From: Planococcus shixiaomingii
GTDB taxonomy: Bacteria; Bacillota; Bacilli; Bacillales_A; Planococcaceae
Reading direction: 5' to 3'
DNA length: 64,000 nt
Assembly: GCF_030413615.1 (NCBI RefSeq)
Contig: NZ_CP129236.1
Location: 1,658,001 to 1,722,000, forward strand
Shown here one piece after another: positions 27,486 to 35,443 of this stretch (positions are counted from its first letter, which is position 1; each line of letters starts with the position of its first letter). Under the pieces are notes generated by a model that worked only from the letters and a program-made list of their open reading frames with translations, had not been told where the DNA came from and made no database searches. A program made the position numbers and the translations under genes.

Positions 27486-27518
27486 CCCGGTAGACTTTGT
27501 ACCGGGATGTGCTATAAT
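27486..27518 (+). promoter_or_regulatory. rpmG promoter overlapped by a perfect inverted repeat
   Basis: TAGACT (27491-27496), 16 bases, TATAAT (27513-27518). CCCGGTA-gactttg-TACCGGG (27486-27506) overlaps the -35 box and could be an operator. No regulator can be named. Confidence 0.55.
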
Positions 27519-27585
27519 AGTTAAGTCGTATAGATCAACTGCTTAAGTTTTAAAACGATCTTTGAAAGAATTAGGAGGGATACCG

Positions 27586-27735
27586 ATGCGTGTTAACATC
27601 ACTTTAGCTTGTACAGAATGTAATGAACGCAATTACAGCACTGTTAAAAATAAGCGCAACAACCCTGAGCGTCTTGAAATGAAAAAATATTGCTCACGTG
27701 AACAGAAAATGACTTTACACCGTGAAACGAAGTAA
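27586..27735 (+). CDS. rpmG: 50S ribosomal protein L33
   Basis: 49 residues beginning [17 protein letters not shown] and ending HRETK, the standard L33 form. It keeps Cys9, Cys12 and Cys36; the position of the fourth zinc cysteine is Ser37 to Gln40 (CSREQK), so the zinc site looks incomplete, as in one of the B. subtilis L33 paralogues. TTAGGAGGGAT precedes the ATG. It has its own promoter and terminator. Confidence 0.95.
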   Translation: MRVNITLACTECNERNYSTVKNKRNNPERLEMKKYCSREQKMTLHRETK

Positions 27736-27745
27736 TTCATTGATT

Positions 27746-27778
27746 GCCAAAACCTGGAAGGGTTTTGGCTTTTTTTCT
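27746..27778 (+). terminator. Terminator after rpmG
   Basis: GCCAAAACC-tggaag-GGTTTTGGC followed by TTTTTTT. Confidence 0.9.
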
Positions 27779-27799
27779 TTATAAGGGAGCGTTGTCCAT

Positions 27800-28366
27800 A
27801 TGGAAAAAGTTCAGCAGCGAAACGAAGTCTTGACTCAACTAAAAGAAATGAATGAACATACATATCAGGAAAAATCGCGGACGATCCTCAGCCGCTTGAT
27901 GGAAGACCCGGCATTTGAAGCGGCTGGGACAATCGGCGTAACCATTGCGGCATTTCCCGAAGTCGACACCATCCCGCTCATCGAATTTTGCTGGGAAAAC
28001 GGCAAGCAAGTAGCGGTACCTAAATGCAATCCGTCAACATACACGATGGACTTTTATGTGATAGAAAATTTCAACCAACTTGAAACCGTATACATGAAGC
28101 TAAAGGAACCTATAGTAACAGAAACCATCCATGCCAGCCCCGAGCAAATCGATTTAATGATTGTGCCGGGAGTAGTGTTTTCGCGTTCAGGCTACCGCAT
28201 CGGGTTTGGAGGCGGTTATTACGACCGCTACTTAACCAGCTTTCCGGGCGTGACGCGATCTTTGGCATTTGATCTGCAAATTGCCGATTCAGTGCCAATT
28301 GAAGTTCATGACATACCTGTTGCGGGTATACATACAGAAAGCGGATTTATTGAAACAGGAAGGTGA
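27800..28366 (+). CDS. 5-formyltetrahydrofolate cyclo-ligase (YqgN-like)
   Basis: Converts 5-formyl-THF to 5,10-methenyl-THF with ATP. 188 residues, family-typical length; ATP- and folate-binding segments are seen in VPKCNP and the C-terminal GFGGGYYDRYL. The ATG at 27800 follows AAGGGAGCG. With folD and the glycine cleavage genes elsewhere in the window it belongs to one-carbon metabolism. Confidence 0.9.
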   Translation: MEKVQQRNEVLTQLKEMNEHTYQEKSRTILSRLMEDPAFEAAGTIGVTIAAFPEVDTIPLIEFCWENGKQVAVPKCNPSTYTMDFYVIENFNQLETVYMKLKEPIVTETIHASPEQIDLMIVPGVVFSRSGYRIGFGGGYYDRYLTSFPGVTRSLAFDLQIADSVPIEVHDIPVAGIHTESGFIETGR

Positions 28367-28370
28367 AACG

Positions 28371-28559
28371 ATGAAAACCCTCTATGACGTAATGCAGCTG
28401 TTGAAAAATTTCGGGACAATCATTTATACAGGAGACCGCCAAGCGGATCTTGATTTAATGGAAGAAGAAATCAAAGAGCTCTATAAGCAGCAATTCATTT
28501 CGGCAAAAGAATTTTCCACGGCCTTGTTGATTTTGCGCCAAAGAAGAAACGAAAAATGA
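28371..28559 (+). CDS. DUF910 small protein (YqgQ-like)
   Basis: 62 residues, mostly helical and charged (DLMEEEIKELYKQQF), matching the YqgQ family of unknown function. The ATG at 28371 is preceded by GGAAGGTG, four bases after the cyclo-ligase stop, so the two are co-transcribed. In B. subtilis the rhomboid gene (yqgP) and glcK flank yqgQ; neither is found here. Confidence 0.8.
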   Translation: MKTLYDVMQLLKNFGTIIYTGDRQADLDLMEEEIKELYKQQFISAKEFSTALLILRQRRNEK

Positions 28560-28670
28560 AAGCGAATATTGCTGATTTGGTAACTTTGGGACAGTTCGTG
28601 CGTCTTTAAAAAGGAAGCTTTTTATGATAACATCAAAAAAAGTTTAAAAGCTCTTTGGCAGTAGACAGAA

Positions 28671-28699
28671 TTGTCATAAATAAGGTAAGCTATTATAGG
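28671..28699 (+). promoter_or_regulatory. Promoter of the LTA synthase gene
   Basis: TTGTCA (28671-28676), a 17-base spacer and TATAGG (28694-28699), 35 bases before the start codon. Confidence 0.55.
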
Positions 28700-28733
28700 A
28701 ATTTGTAAATTTTGTAAAAGGAGGATGTGCGGG

Positions 28734-30644
28734 ATGTTGAAAAAAGAATGGCCTAAACATTCAATCCTGGCAATTGCAATTATTGCTACTTGGCTAAAAA
28801 CCTATTTTGTATACAAAACAAGCTTTTCAATTACAATCGATAACGCCTTGCAGGAATTTATTCTGTTTATTAATCCGTTAAGTTTAGTGTTGTTCGTTTA
28901 TGGGTTATCGCTGTTCTTTAAAAGCGAAAAAGGGAAAAATCGCTATTTAGTTACCGTTATGATGATATCATCCATTATTCTGTATGCGAACGTAGCGTTT
29001 TACCGGTTTTTTAGTGACTTTATCACATTGCCGGTATTATTTCAGACGGAAAATTTTGGTGATTTGGGTTCGAGTGCATCCGAAAGCGTTTACTTGTCAG
29101 ATGTCGTTTATTTCGCCGATATCATCATTCTGCTTCTTGCGATTAAATTTATTCGGGTAAAAGCGAATACCGTTAAGGCCATTTCAGTGTCAGCTCAACG
29201 GAAAGCTTATTTCATCTTGTCTGCTGCTATTTTATTTTTTAATTTAGGCCTTTCCGAAGCAGAGCGTCCGCAATTGTTGACCCGCAGTTTTGACCGGGAG
29301 ATGCTTGTTAAAAATATCGGCATGTACAATTACCACCTTTACGACATTTATATCCAGTCCAAATCCCAAGCGCAACGGGCACTGGCCGATGGTTCTGAAC
29401 TAGTGGAGGTAAATAACTACATCCGTGCTAATCAAGCTGACCCATCAAAAGAGACCTTCGGGGCTGCCGAAGGAAGAAATTTGATAGTGGTGTCATTGGA
29501 GTCGATGCAGACTTTCCCGATCAACAACAAAGTGAACGGTCAAACCATTACGCCGTTCATGAACGAATTAACGAAAGACAAAGACACGATTTACTTTCCT
29601 AACTTCTATCACCAGACAGGACTGGGGAAAACATCGGATTCTGAGTTCTTGTTTGAGAATTCCTTATATCCGCTAAGCGGCGGCGCCGTGTTTTTCACTC
29701 ATAGCGGCAACACGTTCAATTCATTGTCCGAAAGACTCGGGGATAAAGGCTACCATACGACTGTCCAGCACCCGAACGCAAAAAGTTTTTGGAACCGCGA
29801 CATGATGTATGAATCCTTGAAAGTCGACGAGTTTTTGGATGTTGACAGTTTTGAAATTGGGGAAGGCGATGCTGTTAACTGGGGCATGAAAGATATTCCG
29901 TTCATGGAGCAGTCAGTTGAGCACATGGCTGAAATGCCGCAGCCTTTCTATAGCCGCTTAATCACGTTAACCAACCACCATCCATTTTTCCTGGATGAAG
30001 AAGATCAATTCATCGAGGAATACGATTCGGTTTCCGGTACGGTGAACCGTTATTTCCAAACGGTACGCTATATGGATGAGTCGATTGAAACCTTATTCGA
30101 TGAATTGAAAGCAAAAGGTTTATACGAGAATTCCGTGATTGTTATGTACGGAGACCATTACGGGATTTCTGAAAACCATAATGAAGCGATGCAACAATTT
30201 TTGGGCAAAGAAATTACGCCATATGAAACAGCCCAGCTTCAGCGAGTGCCGCTTTTCGTCCATATCCCGGGATATGGGGAAGGGCATGTCAATGAAGAAG
30301 TTGGGGGCCAAATTGATTTGCGCCCGACTGTGCTTCATTTGCTAGGCATAAAAACAACGAAAGACATGCAATTCGGGGGCGACTTGTTCTCGGAAGAGCA
30401 TGAAGAGTTCGTCATTTTCCGCGATGGCCGCTTTATCACTGACAATAATGTCTATGCAGGCAATGTCTGCTACGACAGAGCGACAGGCGAAGAAAGCGAT
30501 CTAGCAGAATGTGAGCCTTATATCGATCAAGCAATGACTGAGCTGGACTATTCCGAATCAATCATCAATGGAGACCTGTTAAGGTTCTATAGCGAAGAAG
30601 AAGGCCAACTTCAGCCAAACAACCAGATGCTTGAAATAGAATAG
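28734..30644 (+). CDS. Lipoteichoic acid synthase, LtaS family (YqgS-like)
   Basis: Polymerises glycerol phosphate from phosphatidylglycerol on the outer membrane face. 636 residues: five N-terminal membrane helices (to about 190), then an extracellular sulfatase-fold domain. The metal and catalytic residues are recognisable: the Glu of VVSLES, the nucleophile Thr300 in GKTSDSEF, TNHHPF, and the Asp-His of MYGDHYG. The ATG at 28734 is chosen because AAGGAGG is 9 bases away; the ATG at 28725 abuts that site. In B. subtilis YqgS is one of four paralogues, so this may be primer-type or accessory; which role cannot be decided. Confidence 0.9.
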   Translation: MLKKEWPKHSILAIAIIATWLKTYFVYKTSFSITIDNALQEFILFINPLSLVLFVYGLSLFFKSEKGKNRYLVTVMMISSIILYANVAFYRFFSDFITLPVLFQTENFGDLGSSASESVYLSDVVYFADIIILLLAIKFIRVKANTVKAISVSAQRKAYFILSAAILFFNLGLSEAERPQLLTRSFDREMLVKNIGMYNYHLYDIYIQSKSQAQRALADGSELVEVNNYIRANQADPSKETFGAAEGRNLIVVSLESMQTFPINNKVNGQTITPFMNELTKDKDTIYFPNFYHQTGLGKTSDSEFLFENSLYPLSGGAVFFTHSGNTFNSLSERLGDKGYHTTVQHPNAKSFWNRDMMYESLKVDEFLDVDSFEIGEGDAVNWGMKDIPFMEQSVEHMAEMPQPFYSRLITLTNHHPFFLDEEDQFIEEYDSVSGTVNRYFQTVRYMDESIETLFDELKAKGLYENSVIVMYGDHYGISENHNEAMQQFLGKEITPYETAQLQRVPLFVHIPGYGEGHVNEEVGGQIDLRPTVLHLLGIKTTKDMQFGGDLFSEEHEEFVIFRDGRFITDNNVYAGNVCYDRATGEESDLAECEPYIDQAMTELDYSESIINGDLLRFYSEEEGQLQPNNQMLEIE

Positions 30645-30648
30645 CAAA

Positions 30649-30672
30649 AGAGAGCGCTTTGGAGCGCTCTCT
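30649..30672. repeat. Perfect 10-base-stem hairpin after the LTA synthase
   Basis: AGAGAGCGCT-ttgg-AGCGCTCTCT. No T tract follows on the plus strand, while the minus strand has TTTT, so termination of the upstream gene is uncertain. Confidence 0.6.
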
Positions 30673-30862
30673 CGGACTGTAGACAAACTCGAGAGTTTCG
30701 GGCTGTCTATGGTTCTTTAATTTTACAAGAAGTATAATCGGCCGCTCCCGCGCAAGGCTTGTCGTATGAAAAGCGTTGGTCCTTATTACTTCGCTGCTGC
30801 TTCGCCGTTATTGGCATCTTTGCAATCGCATTGGCGTGAAGATTTGTAATACAACGTAAACA
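30673..30862. other. Non-coding interval with an imperfect inverted repeat
   Basis: AGACAAACTC-ga-GAGTTTcgggcTGTCT (30681-30708) is an imperfect hairpin that resembles the end of a decayed transposable element. The remaining 150 bases carry no gene that I can support. Confidence 0.3.
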
Positions 30863-30898
30863 ATAAAAAACCCGACACCATCTGGCGTCGGGGTTTTT
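30863..30898. terminator. Terminator between the LTA synthase region and DUF2759
   Basis: CCCGACACCA-tc-TGGCGTCGGG with A5 before and T5 after, so usable in both directions; it is 9 bases from the stop of the minus-strand gene. Confidence 0.8.
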
Positions 30899-30906
30899 AT
30901 TGTTGA

Positions 30907-31086
30907 TTAATGCAATGCTGGTGGATAACCTTGTGTGATGATAGTAGCGACAGTGAAGGCACCAAAAATCACAAAAGTTCCTAAGTTAAAAAGAAATCCT
31001 AAAACTTGTTTGTTCTTAAAAGTTTGAACAGTGCCTATTGCAGCAAAAATAGCAATCAGACCAAAAATAACCATAAGTAAATTCAT
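30907..31086 (-). CDS. DUF2759 small membrane protein (YqgW-like)
   Basis: 59 residues beginning MNLLMVIFGLIAIFAAIG and ending YPPALH, with two hydrophobic helices separated by a short basic loop (FKNKQ). Function unknown. AAGGGAGTGTCATAG precedes the ATG. The order DUF2759, metallo-beta-lactamase, DUF2626, comG matches yqgW-yqgX-yqgY-comG in B. subtilis, which supports the call. Confidence 0.78.
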   Translation of the reverse strand: MNLLMVIFGLIAIFAAIGTVQTFKNKQVLGFLFNLGTFVIFGAFTVATIITQGYPPALH

Positions 31087-31241
31087 CTATGACACTCCCT
31101 TCAACTTTAACAGCCAGTGCCGTTTTGTACTCTTTATATTGTAAAGTCTTTCCTGCAATTTGTCGAGAGCTAAAAAGTGTCATTCCGTTGAACAGTGAAG
31201 CGCTGTGAATGCATGCTATAATTGAGCTGAGGTGAAGGACA

Positions 31242-31880
31242 ATGTTGAAAATAGATCAAATGGAACTGGGCCCAGTCCAAACAAATTGTTATATCATATC
31301 AAACGATTCGAAAGAGTGTTTGATATTTGATCCAGGGGAAGAAAGCGGAAAAATCGTTGCACTGCTAAAAAAGAAAGGCCTGAAACCACTGGCTATTCTT
31401 TTGACGCATGCGCATTTTGACCATATCGGGGCAATTGATGACTTGCGGAACGAGTTTGCGGTTCCTGTATATTTGCATCACTTGGAAAAAGATTGGCTGA
31501 GCCGGCCGAACTTGAACGGTTCCGGCAAATACGCCATGGTTCCAGATTACCGGATGAAAGATGCTGAGGAATTGCTTAAAGATGAAAAGCAATTGGAAAT
31601 CGGTTCGTTCAGGATGGATCTTTTCCATACACCGGGGCATTCTCCAGGAAGCCTTACCTATTCTTTTGGAGCGGAAGGCTTTGCGATTGTCGGCGACACT
31701 TTATTCCGTGGAAGCATAGGGCGTACCGATTTGATTGACGGATCGGAAAAGAAACTGCTTCAGTCGATCCATGAGTCGCTGTTGACGATGCCGGAGCATA
31801 TGGTTCTGTATCCGGGTCATGGTTCGGATACCACGCCTGAACAAGAGAAGAACAGCAATCCTTTTTTGCGGGGATTTTAA
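31242..31880 (+). CDS. Metallo-beta-lactamase fold hydrolase (YqgX, glyoxalase II-like)
   Basis: 212 residues; the binuclear metal motif is THAHFDH, with further ligands in HTPGHSPGS, VGDTLF and YPGHG. The family includes hydroxyacylglutathione-type hydrolases; in Firmicutes without glutathione the thiol would more likely be bacillithiol, which is inference. An extended -10 (TGCTATAAT, 31214-31222) lies 20 bases upstream. Confidence 0.85.
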   Translation: MLKIDQMELGPVQTNCYIISNDSKECLIFDPGEESGKIVALLKKKGLKPLAILLTHAHFDHIGAIDDLRNEFAVPVYLHHLEKDWLSRPNLNGSGKYAMVPDYRMKDAEELLKDEKQLEIGSFRMDLFHTPGHSPGSLTYSFGAEGFAIVGDTLFRGSIGRTDLIDGSEKKLLQSIHESLLTMPEHMVLYPGHGSDTTPEQEKNSNPFLRGF

Positions 31881-31890
31881 TTATGCATAG

Positions 31891-31920
31891 AAAAAAGCGA
31901 CCATAATGGTCGCTTTTTTT
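31891..31920. terminator. Bidirectional terminator
   Basis: AAAAAAGCGACC-ataa-tGGTCGCTTTTTTT, a near-perfect palindrome between convergent genes. Confidence 0.9.
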
Positions 31921-31935
31921 GTTATCTGTATTGAA

Positions 31936-32178
31936 TTAATGACCGCCGCCGGGCATATGGATGAACGTCGTATAATACGTAAAGCCAACAAAGAAAACTG
32001 TTAAGTAAGCTCCGAAAATATACAAGTACATGCGTTCCGAAATGTTTAAGTATCCTAAAAGAACAAAAAATCCAGTATTAGCTACCATTAATAACGCCAC
32101 TTCGTTCATATCGCCAACGTAGAAAAGAACAGCAAAAATACCTGTCCACCATCCCATAAGTTTGAACATTTTATCCAT
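31936..32178 (-). CDS. DUF2626 membrane protein (YqgY-like)
   Basis: 80 residues with three hydrophobic segments and the C-terminal GGGH. Function unknown. The ATG at 32178 has AAAGGAGGGATTACCC upstream; an in-frame ATG 21 bases earlier lies before that site. It is divergent from comG across a regulatory gap. Confidence 0.82.
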   Translation of the reverse strand: MDKMFKLMGWWTGIFAVLFYVGDMNEVALLMVANTGFFVLLGYLNISERMYLYIFGAYLTVFFVGFTYYTTFIHMPGGGH

Positions 32179-32219
32179 GGGTAATCCCTCCTTTGCCACA
32201 ATACAATATTCTCTCTGTT

Positions 32220-32249
32220 ATTATATAGGAAATAGAGGGAGTGTGTAAA
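32220..32249 (-). promoter_or_regulatory. Promoter of the DUF2626 gene
   Basis: Minus strand: TTTACA (32244-32249), an 18-base spacer and TATAAT (32220-32225). Confidence 0.7.
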
Positions 32250-32352
32250 CCGCGAGTTGGCCTTTCTTTGTGACAAACAAGTGTATTGTAGAAAAACAAT
32301 TTATTCCCTACTGGCAAAATGCGTCCCATAATATTTTGATAAAGCTGCGGAT

Positions 32353-32523
32353 ATGTGGCTCGGTAGGCCACATAGACTGGGAATGTTCCAGATGCTTAAC
32401 GGAAAGGATGCCCGAAGTGAAGAAAGCGGGATGTGGAAAATGTTTTTTGTTCCACTTATACAGGTCCATACAATAGCAACTGGCCGTTACAAGGCACTTT
32501 TAAAAAAAGAGGGCCAAAAATGA
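32353..32523 (+). CDS. Possible small protein upstream of comGA, unrecognised
   Basis: A 56-codon open frame from ATG, ending in a basic tail (KALLKKEGQK) after a hydrophobic stretch (FFVPLIQVHTIATG). The composition is protein-like, but there is no ribosome binding site before the ATG and the frame ends inside the ComK site. It may be a decayed gene end or chance. I do not recognise a family. Confidence 0.22.
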   Translation: MWLGRPHRLGMFQMLNGKDARSEESGMWKMFFVPLIQVHTIATGRYKALLKKEGQK

Positions 32524-32560
32524 CATTTGACCTGAAATCAAGGGGTCAAATATTTATTTT
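32517..32560 (+). promoter_or_regulatory. ComK box and promoter region of the comG operon
   Basis: Two AT-boxes of the form AAAA-N5-TTTT: AAAA-tgaca-TTTG (32517-32529) and AAAT-attta-TTTT (32548-32560), each with one mismatch, separated by exactly 18 bases, one of the spacings known for ComK dimers. A TATACT (-10) follows at 32595-32600. Between the boxes lies TTTGACC...GGTCAAA (32526-32550), an inverted repeat. ComK control of competence is expected. Confidence 0.7.
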
Positions 32561-32650
32561 GCAGGAAACTATTCCCAATATAAAAAACGCTGGTTATACT
32601 ATGAGGGAACAGCGAACCCCCGGTTGTTCAAATCAAAACAGGAGGTGGCT

Positions 32651-33694
32651 ATGCAAGCGATAATTGAAAAAAGATGTGCTGATTTGCTGCAAAAAGCGGT
32701 GGAGAACAGCACGACCGATATTCATATCAAACCCGATTCATCCTGCTACAGCGTCGCTTTTCGCTCTTTCCAGCATTTGCGGCAAGTGACAACAATCCCC
32801 TTTGATTTGGGCGATCGCATGATTGCTTATTTCAAATACCTTTCCCTTTTAGACATGAGTGAAAAAAGAAAACCTCAAACCGGCTCATTTCATCTTCCTA
32901 TCAACCAAACTTCTTACTATTTTAGAATATCAACGCTGCCTTCTGTTTTGACCAGAGAAAGCACTGTCATACGGGTCATACCAGACGAAGCGGCGCAATC
33001 CATCCACCACTTGGCAGCTTTCCGCGATTCTGCAAGGCTGTTAGAAAAATTGGCCGAAGCACCGCAAGGGTTGATTTTGCTCACAGGTCCGACCGGCTGC
33101 GGCAAATCGACGACGCTTTATTCCTTATTGAAGCATTGTGCCGAAACCTTAAATCGCAACATCATCACCCTTGAAGATCCGGTGGAACGAAAAAACCACG
33201 CCATGCTGCAAATTCAAGTGAACGAAAAAGCAGGACTGAGCTATGCTGCAGGGTTAAAAGCGATTTTGCGGCATGATCCTGATATCATCATGATCGGCGA
33301 AATTCGGGATGCTGACACGGCGCTCATTGCTATTCGGGCCGCGTTGACAGGTCATCTCGTGTTTTCCACCATCCACGCCCGGCATTCTGTTGGTTGTCTG
33401 CATAGGCTTTTTGACTTGGGCATCTCCTACGAGGATATGGCCCAGACGCTGATTGCTATTTCTGCTCAGCGCATTATTCCGGTATTCCCGGAAATTGGCC
33501 ATGAAAAAACAGCGTACCGCGCATTATATGAAATTCTGCATGGCGAGCGGCTCGATGATGCACTGCAATCGGCCAAAGACCGGAAAGCATACGCTTTACC
33601 CGAATTTTTAACGTTCGGTGGACAAATCCGGGAAGGAGTGAAAATAGGTGCGATTGAACCTTCCTACGCGGTCAAAACGGATAACACTCTATGA
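32651..33694 (+). CDS. comGA: Competence traffic ATPase ComGA
   Basis: Cytoplasmic ATPase that powers the competence pseudopilus. 347 residues of the GspE/PilT family: Walker A GPTGCGKST from residue 146, Walker B IIMIGEIRDADT with the Asp box, and the His box around HARHSVG. The ATG at 32651 is 5 bases after AGGAGGTGG. First gene of the seven-gene comG operon. Confidence 0.95.
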   Translation: MQAIIEKRCADLLQKAVENSTTDIHIKPDSSCYSVAFRSFQHLRQVTTIPFDLGDRMIAYFKYLSLLDMSEKRKPQTGSFHLPINQTSYYFRISTLPSVLTRESTVIRVIPDEAAQSIHHLAAFRDSARLLEKLAEAPQGLILLTGPTGCGKSTTLYSLLKHCAETLNRNIITLEDPVERKNHAMLQIQVNEKAGLSYAAGLKAILRHDPDIIMIGEIRDADTALIAIRAALTGHLVFSTIHARHSVGCLHRLFDLGISYEDMAQTLIAISAQRIIPVFPEIGHEKTAYRALYEILHGERLDDALQSAKDRKAYALPEFLTFGGQIREGVKIGAIEPSYAVKTDNTL

Positions 33695-34691
33695 TCGCAC
33701 TCATTTTTTAACGCGGCTGTCGGTTCTATTGAAAGAAGGCTATTTGCTGCCGACCGCGCTAACGCTCCTGCTGCCATTGCATACCCAAAGAGTGGATGAA
33801 GCATTGAACGGAATGACCGCCATTTTAAAAGGCGGGGGAAATGCAGCGGAAATTTTGGAGTTCTTTGGCTTTAAGAGCCAAGTTTTGTTTCCGGTTGAAA
33901 TTGCGGAACACCATGGCAGGCTGCCAGAAGCCATCGACAGCATAGCGAAAAGCTACGCCCGCACCGAGAACGTCCAGAAAAGATTGAAAGCGTTGTTGAT
34001 ATACCCAGTGTCCTTGTTGATTTTCACATCGATTCTTTTTCTTTTTTTCCGGACCAGTTACGTTCCGAATTTGACCGAGTTGATGAAATCGATGCAATCA
34101 GGGGAAGAAGCTGGAAGCGTCCCGGACTATTTGCTCAAGCTGCCGGATTTCTTTATCGGAGGGTTTGCGGTTTGCGCGCTTGTTGTTTTCGCCTTTTCCT
34201 GGCTATTGAAAAAGCAAGTTGCCCGCAAACAGATTCAGTGGATTTTAACCGTTCCGATTCTTCGGCGTTTCATGAAATTGTATTGGTCCCATCTGCTGGC
34301 CAGAGAACTCGGAACATTGCTGCATAGCGGCATTTCAATCCAAGAATCCCTCCATTTGCTGAAGACCCAAAATTACCATTCGATCATTCAATATATGTCT
34401 TTCGGAGCCGAACAAGAAATAAAACTCGGCCAGCCGCTATCGGTCGCGTTGTCCCGTTTTGAATTTGTGGCCGGTGATATGCCGACATTCGTCCAGCACG
34501 GCGAAATGACCGGTTATTTAGGCAAAGAACTGATCCTCTACAGCGAGGTATTGATGGAACGGATCGAACTAAAAACCCAGCAACTGCTGCGCGTGGTCCA
34601 ACCCGCTTTTTTTGGGATGATCGCCGTCTGCATAATCGGTGCGTATTTAGCCATTTTATTGCCCATGTATAACTTAGTTCAAACAATATGA
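33648..34691 (+). CDS. comGB: Competence pseudopilus membrane protein ComGB
   Basis: Inner-membrane platform protein of the GspF family, 347 residues, with two T2SSF repeats and membrane helices at about 125-145, 170-195 and 320-345. The start is GTG at 33648 behind GGAAGGAG; it overlaps comGA by 47 bases, so translation is coupled. Confidence 0.92.
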   Translation: MRLNLPTRSKRITLYDRTHFLTRLSVLLKEGYLLPTALTLLLPLHTQRVDEALNGMTAILKGGGNAAEILEFFGFKSQVLFPVEIAEHHGRLPEAIDSIAKSYARTENVQKRLKALLIYPVSLLIFTSILFLFFRTSYVPNLTELMKSMQSGEEAGSVPDYLLKLPDFFIGGFAVCALVVFAFSWLLKKQVARKQIQWILTVPILRRFMKLYWSHLLARELGTLLHSGISIQESLHLLKTQNYHSIIQYMSFGAEQEIKLGQPLSVALSRFEFVAGDMPTFVQHGEMTGYLGKELILYSEVLMERIELKTQQLLRVVQPAFFGMIAVCIIGAYLAILLPMYNLVQTI

Positions 34692-34703
34692 GGAGGAATA
34701 ATA

Positions 34704-35021
34704 ATGCGTCTGTTAAAAAACCAAAGAGGATTTACATTGATTGAAATGTTGATCGTTATGCTCATTATCACCGTTTTAATTGCAATTGCCATTCCGAACG
34801 TTTCCAAGCAAACTTCAGCAGTTGATACGAAAGGCTGTAAAGCATTTGTTCAAATGGTCCAAGGGCAAGTCGAGTCGTACCGCATGGATGAAAAAGCCGT
34901 TCCAACGATGGAAAACTTGGTGACTAAAGGCTATTTGAAAACAAATGAAACCAATTGCCCGAATGGCGATGTGGTGGAAATTTCAACAGACGGTATTGTG
35001 TCATCGAAAAAACCGGCGTAG
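34704..35021 (+). CDS. comGC: Major competence pseudopilin ComGC
   Basis: 105 residues. Short basic leader (MRLLKNQRG) followed by the type IV prepilin cleavage site G-FTLIE and a hydrophobic helix; ComC is the expected peptidase. Two cysteines (in KGCK and TNCP) could form the disulfide known in ComGC. GAGGAGGAATAAT precedes the ATG. Confidence 0.94.
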   Translation: MRLLKNQRGFTLIEMLIVMLIITVLIAIAIPNVSKQTSAVDTKGCKAFVQMVQGQVESYRMDEKAVPTMENLVTKGYLKTNETNCPNGDVVEISTDGIVSSKKPA

Positions 35022-35443
35022 CGAATGGTTTTACGCTAATTGAAATGTTGCTCGTTCTGGCTGTTTTAATGACCGTCGTCTCAATTGCTATTCCATCTTA
35101 CCGGGTTCACGAAGCGCGGCAAGAAGAACAACGTTTTTTTCAATTGCTCCTTCACGATATTTATTTTGCCCAAAGTGAAAGTTACCGATTGGAGAGCTCG
35201 GTTATGGTGGCGTTCCGGGAAAGCAGCCAGTCTTATGAGGTGGTCACTTCGCTTCTTCAGCAGCCTTCTGTACGAAAACTCCCGAAGACAGTGAGCTTGA
35301 AAAAGACCAGCAACCTCACTGAGATTTACTATGGAAAAAACGGTACAGCTTCAAAATCAGGAACGCTCCGTTTTGAAACAAGTACAGGTGAGCGGACATT
35401 GACGGTTTATCTCGGCAAAGGGAGAGTGGTGCTTTCTGAATGA
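34955..35443 (+). CDS. comGD: Competence minor pseudopilin ComGD
   Basis: Prepilin with cleavage site NG-FTLIEM and a hydrophobic helix (LVLAVLMTVVSIAIPSY). The only standard start codon in frame is a TTG at 34955 inside comGC, without a visible ribosome site and giving a long 25-residue leader. A short leader would need a non-standard start such as ATC at 35003. The mature part is secure; the true start is not. Confidence 0.85.
   Translation: MPEWRCGGNFNRRYCVIEKTGVANGFTLIEMLLVLAVLMTVVSIAIPSYRVHEARQEEQRFFQLLLHDIYFAQSESYRLESSVMVAFRESSQSYEVVTSLLQQPSVRKLPKTVSLKKTSNLTEIYYGKNGTASKSGTLRFETSTGERTLTVYLGKGRVVLSE

Noticed and set aside
34384..34686. A 100-codon minus-strand frame opposite comGB.
   Set aside because: Arg/Cys-rich translation with no family similarity, fully inside comGB.
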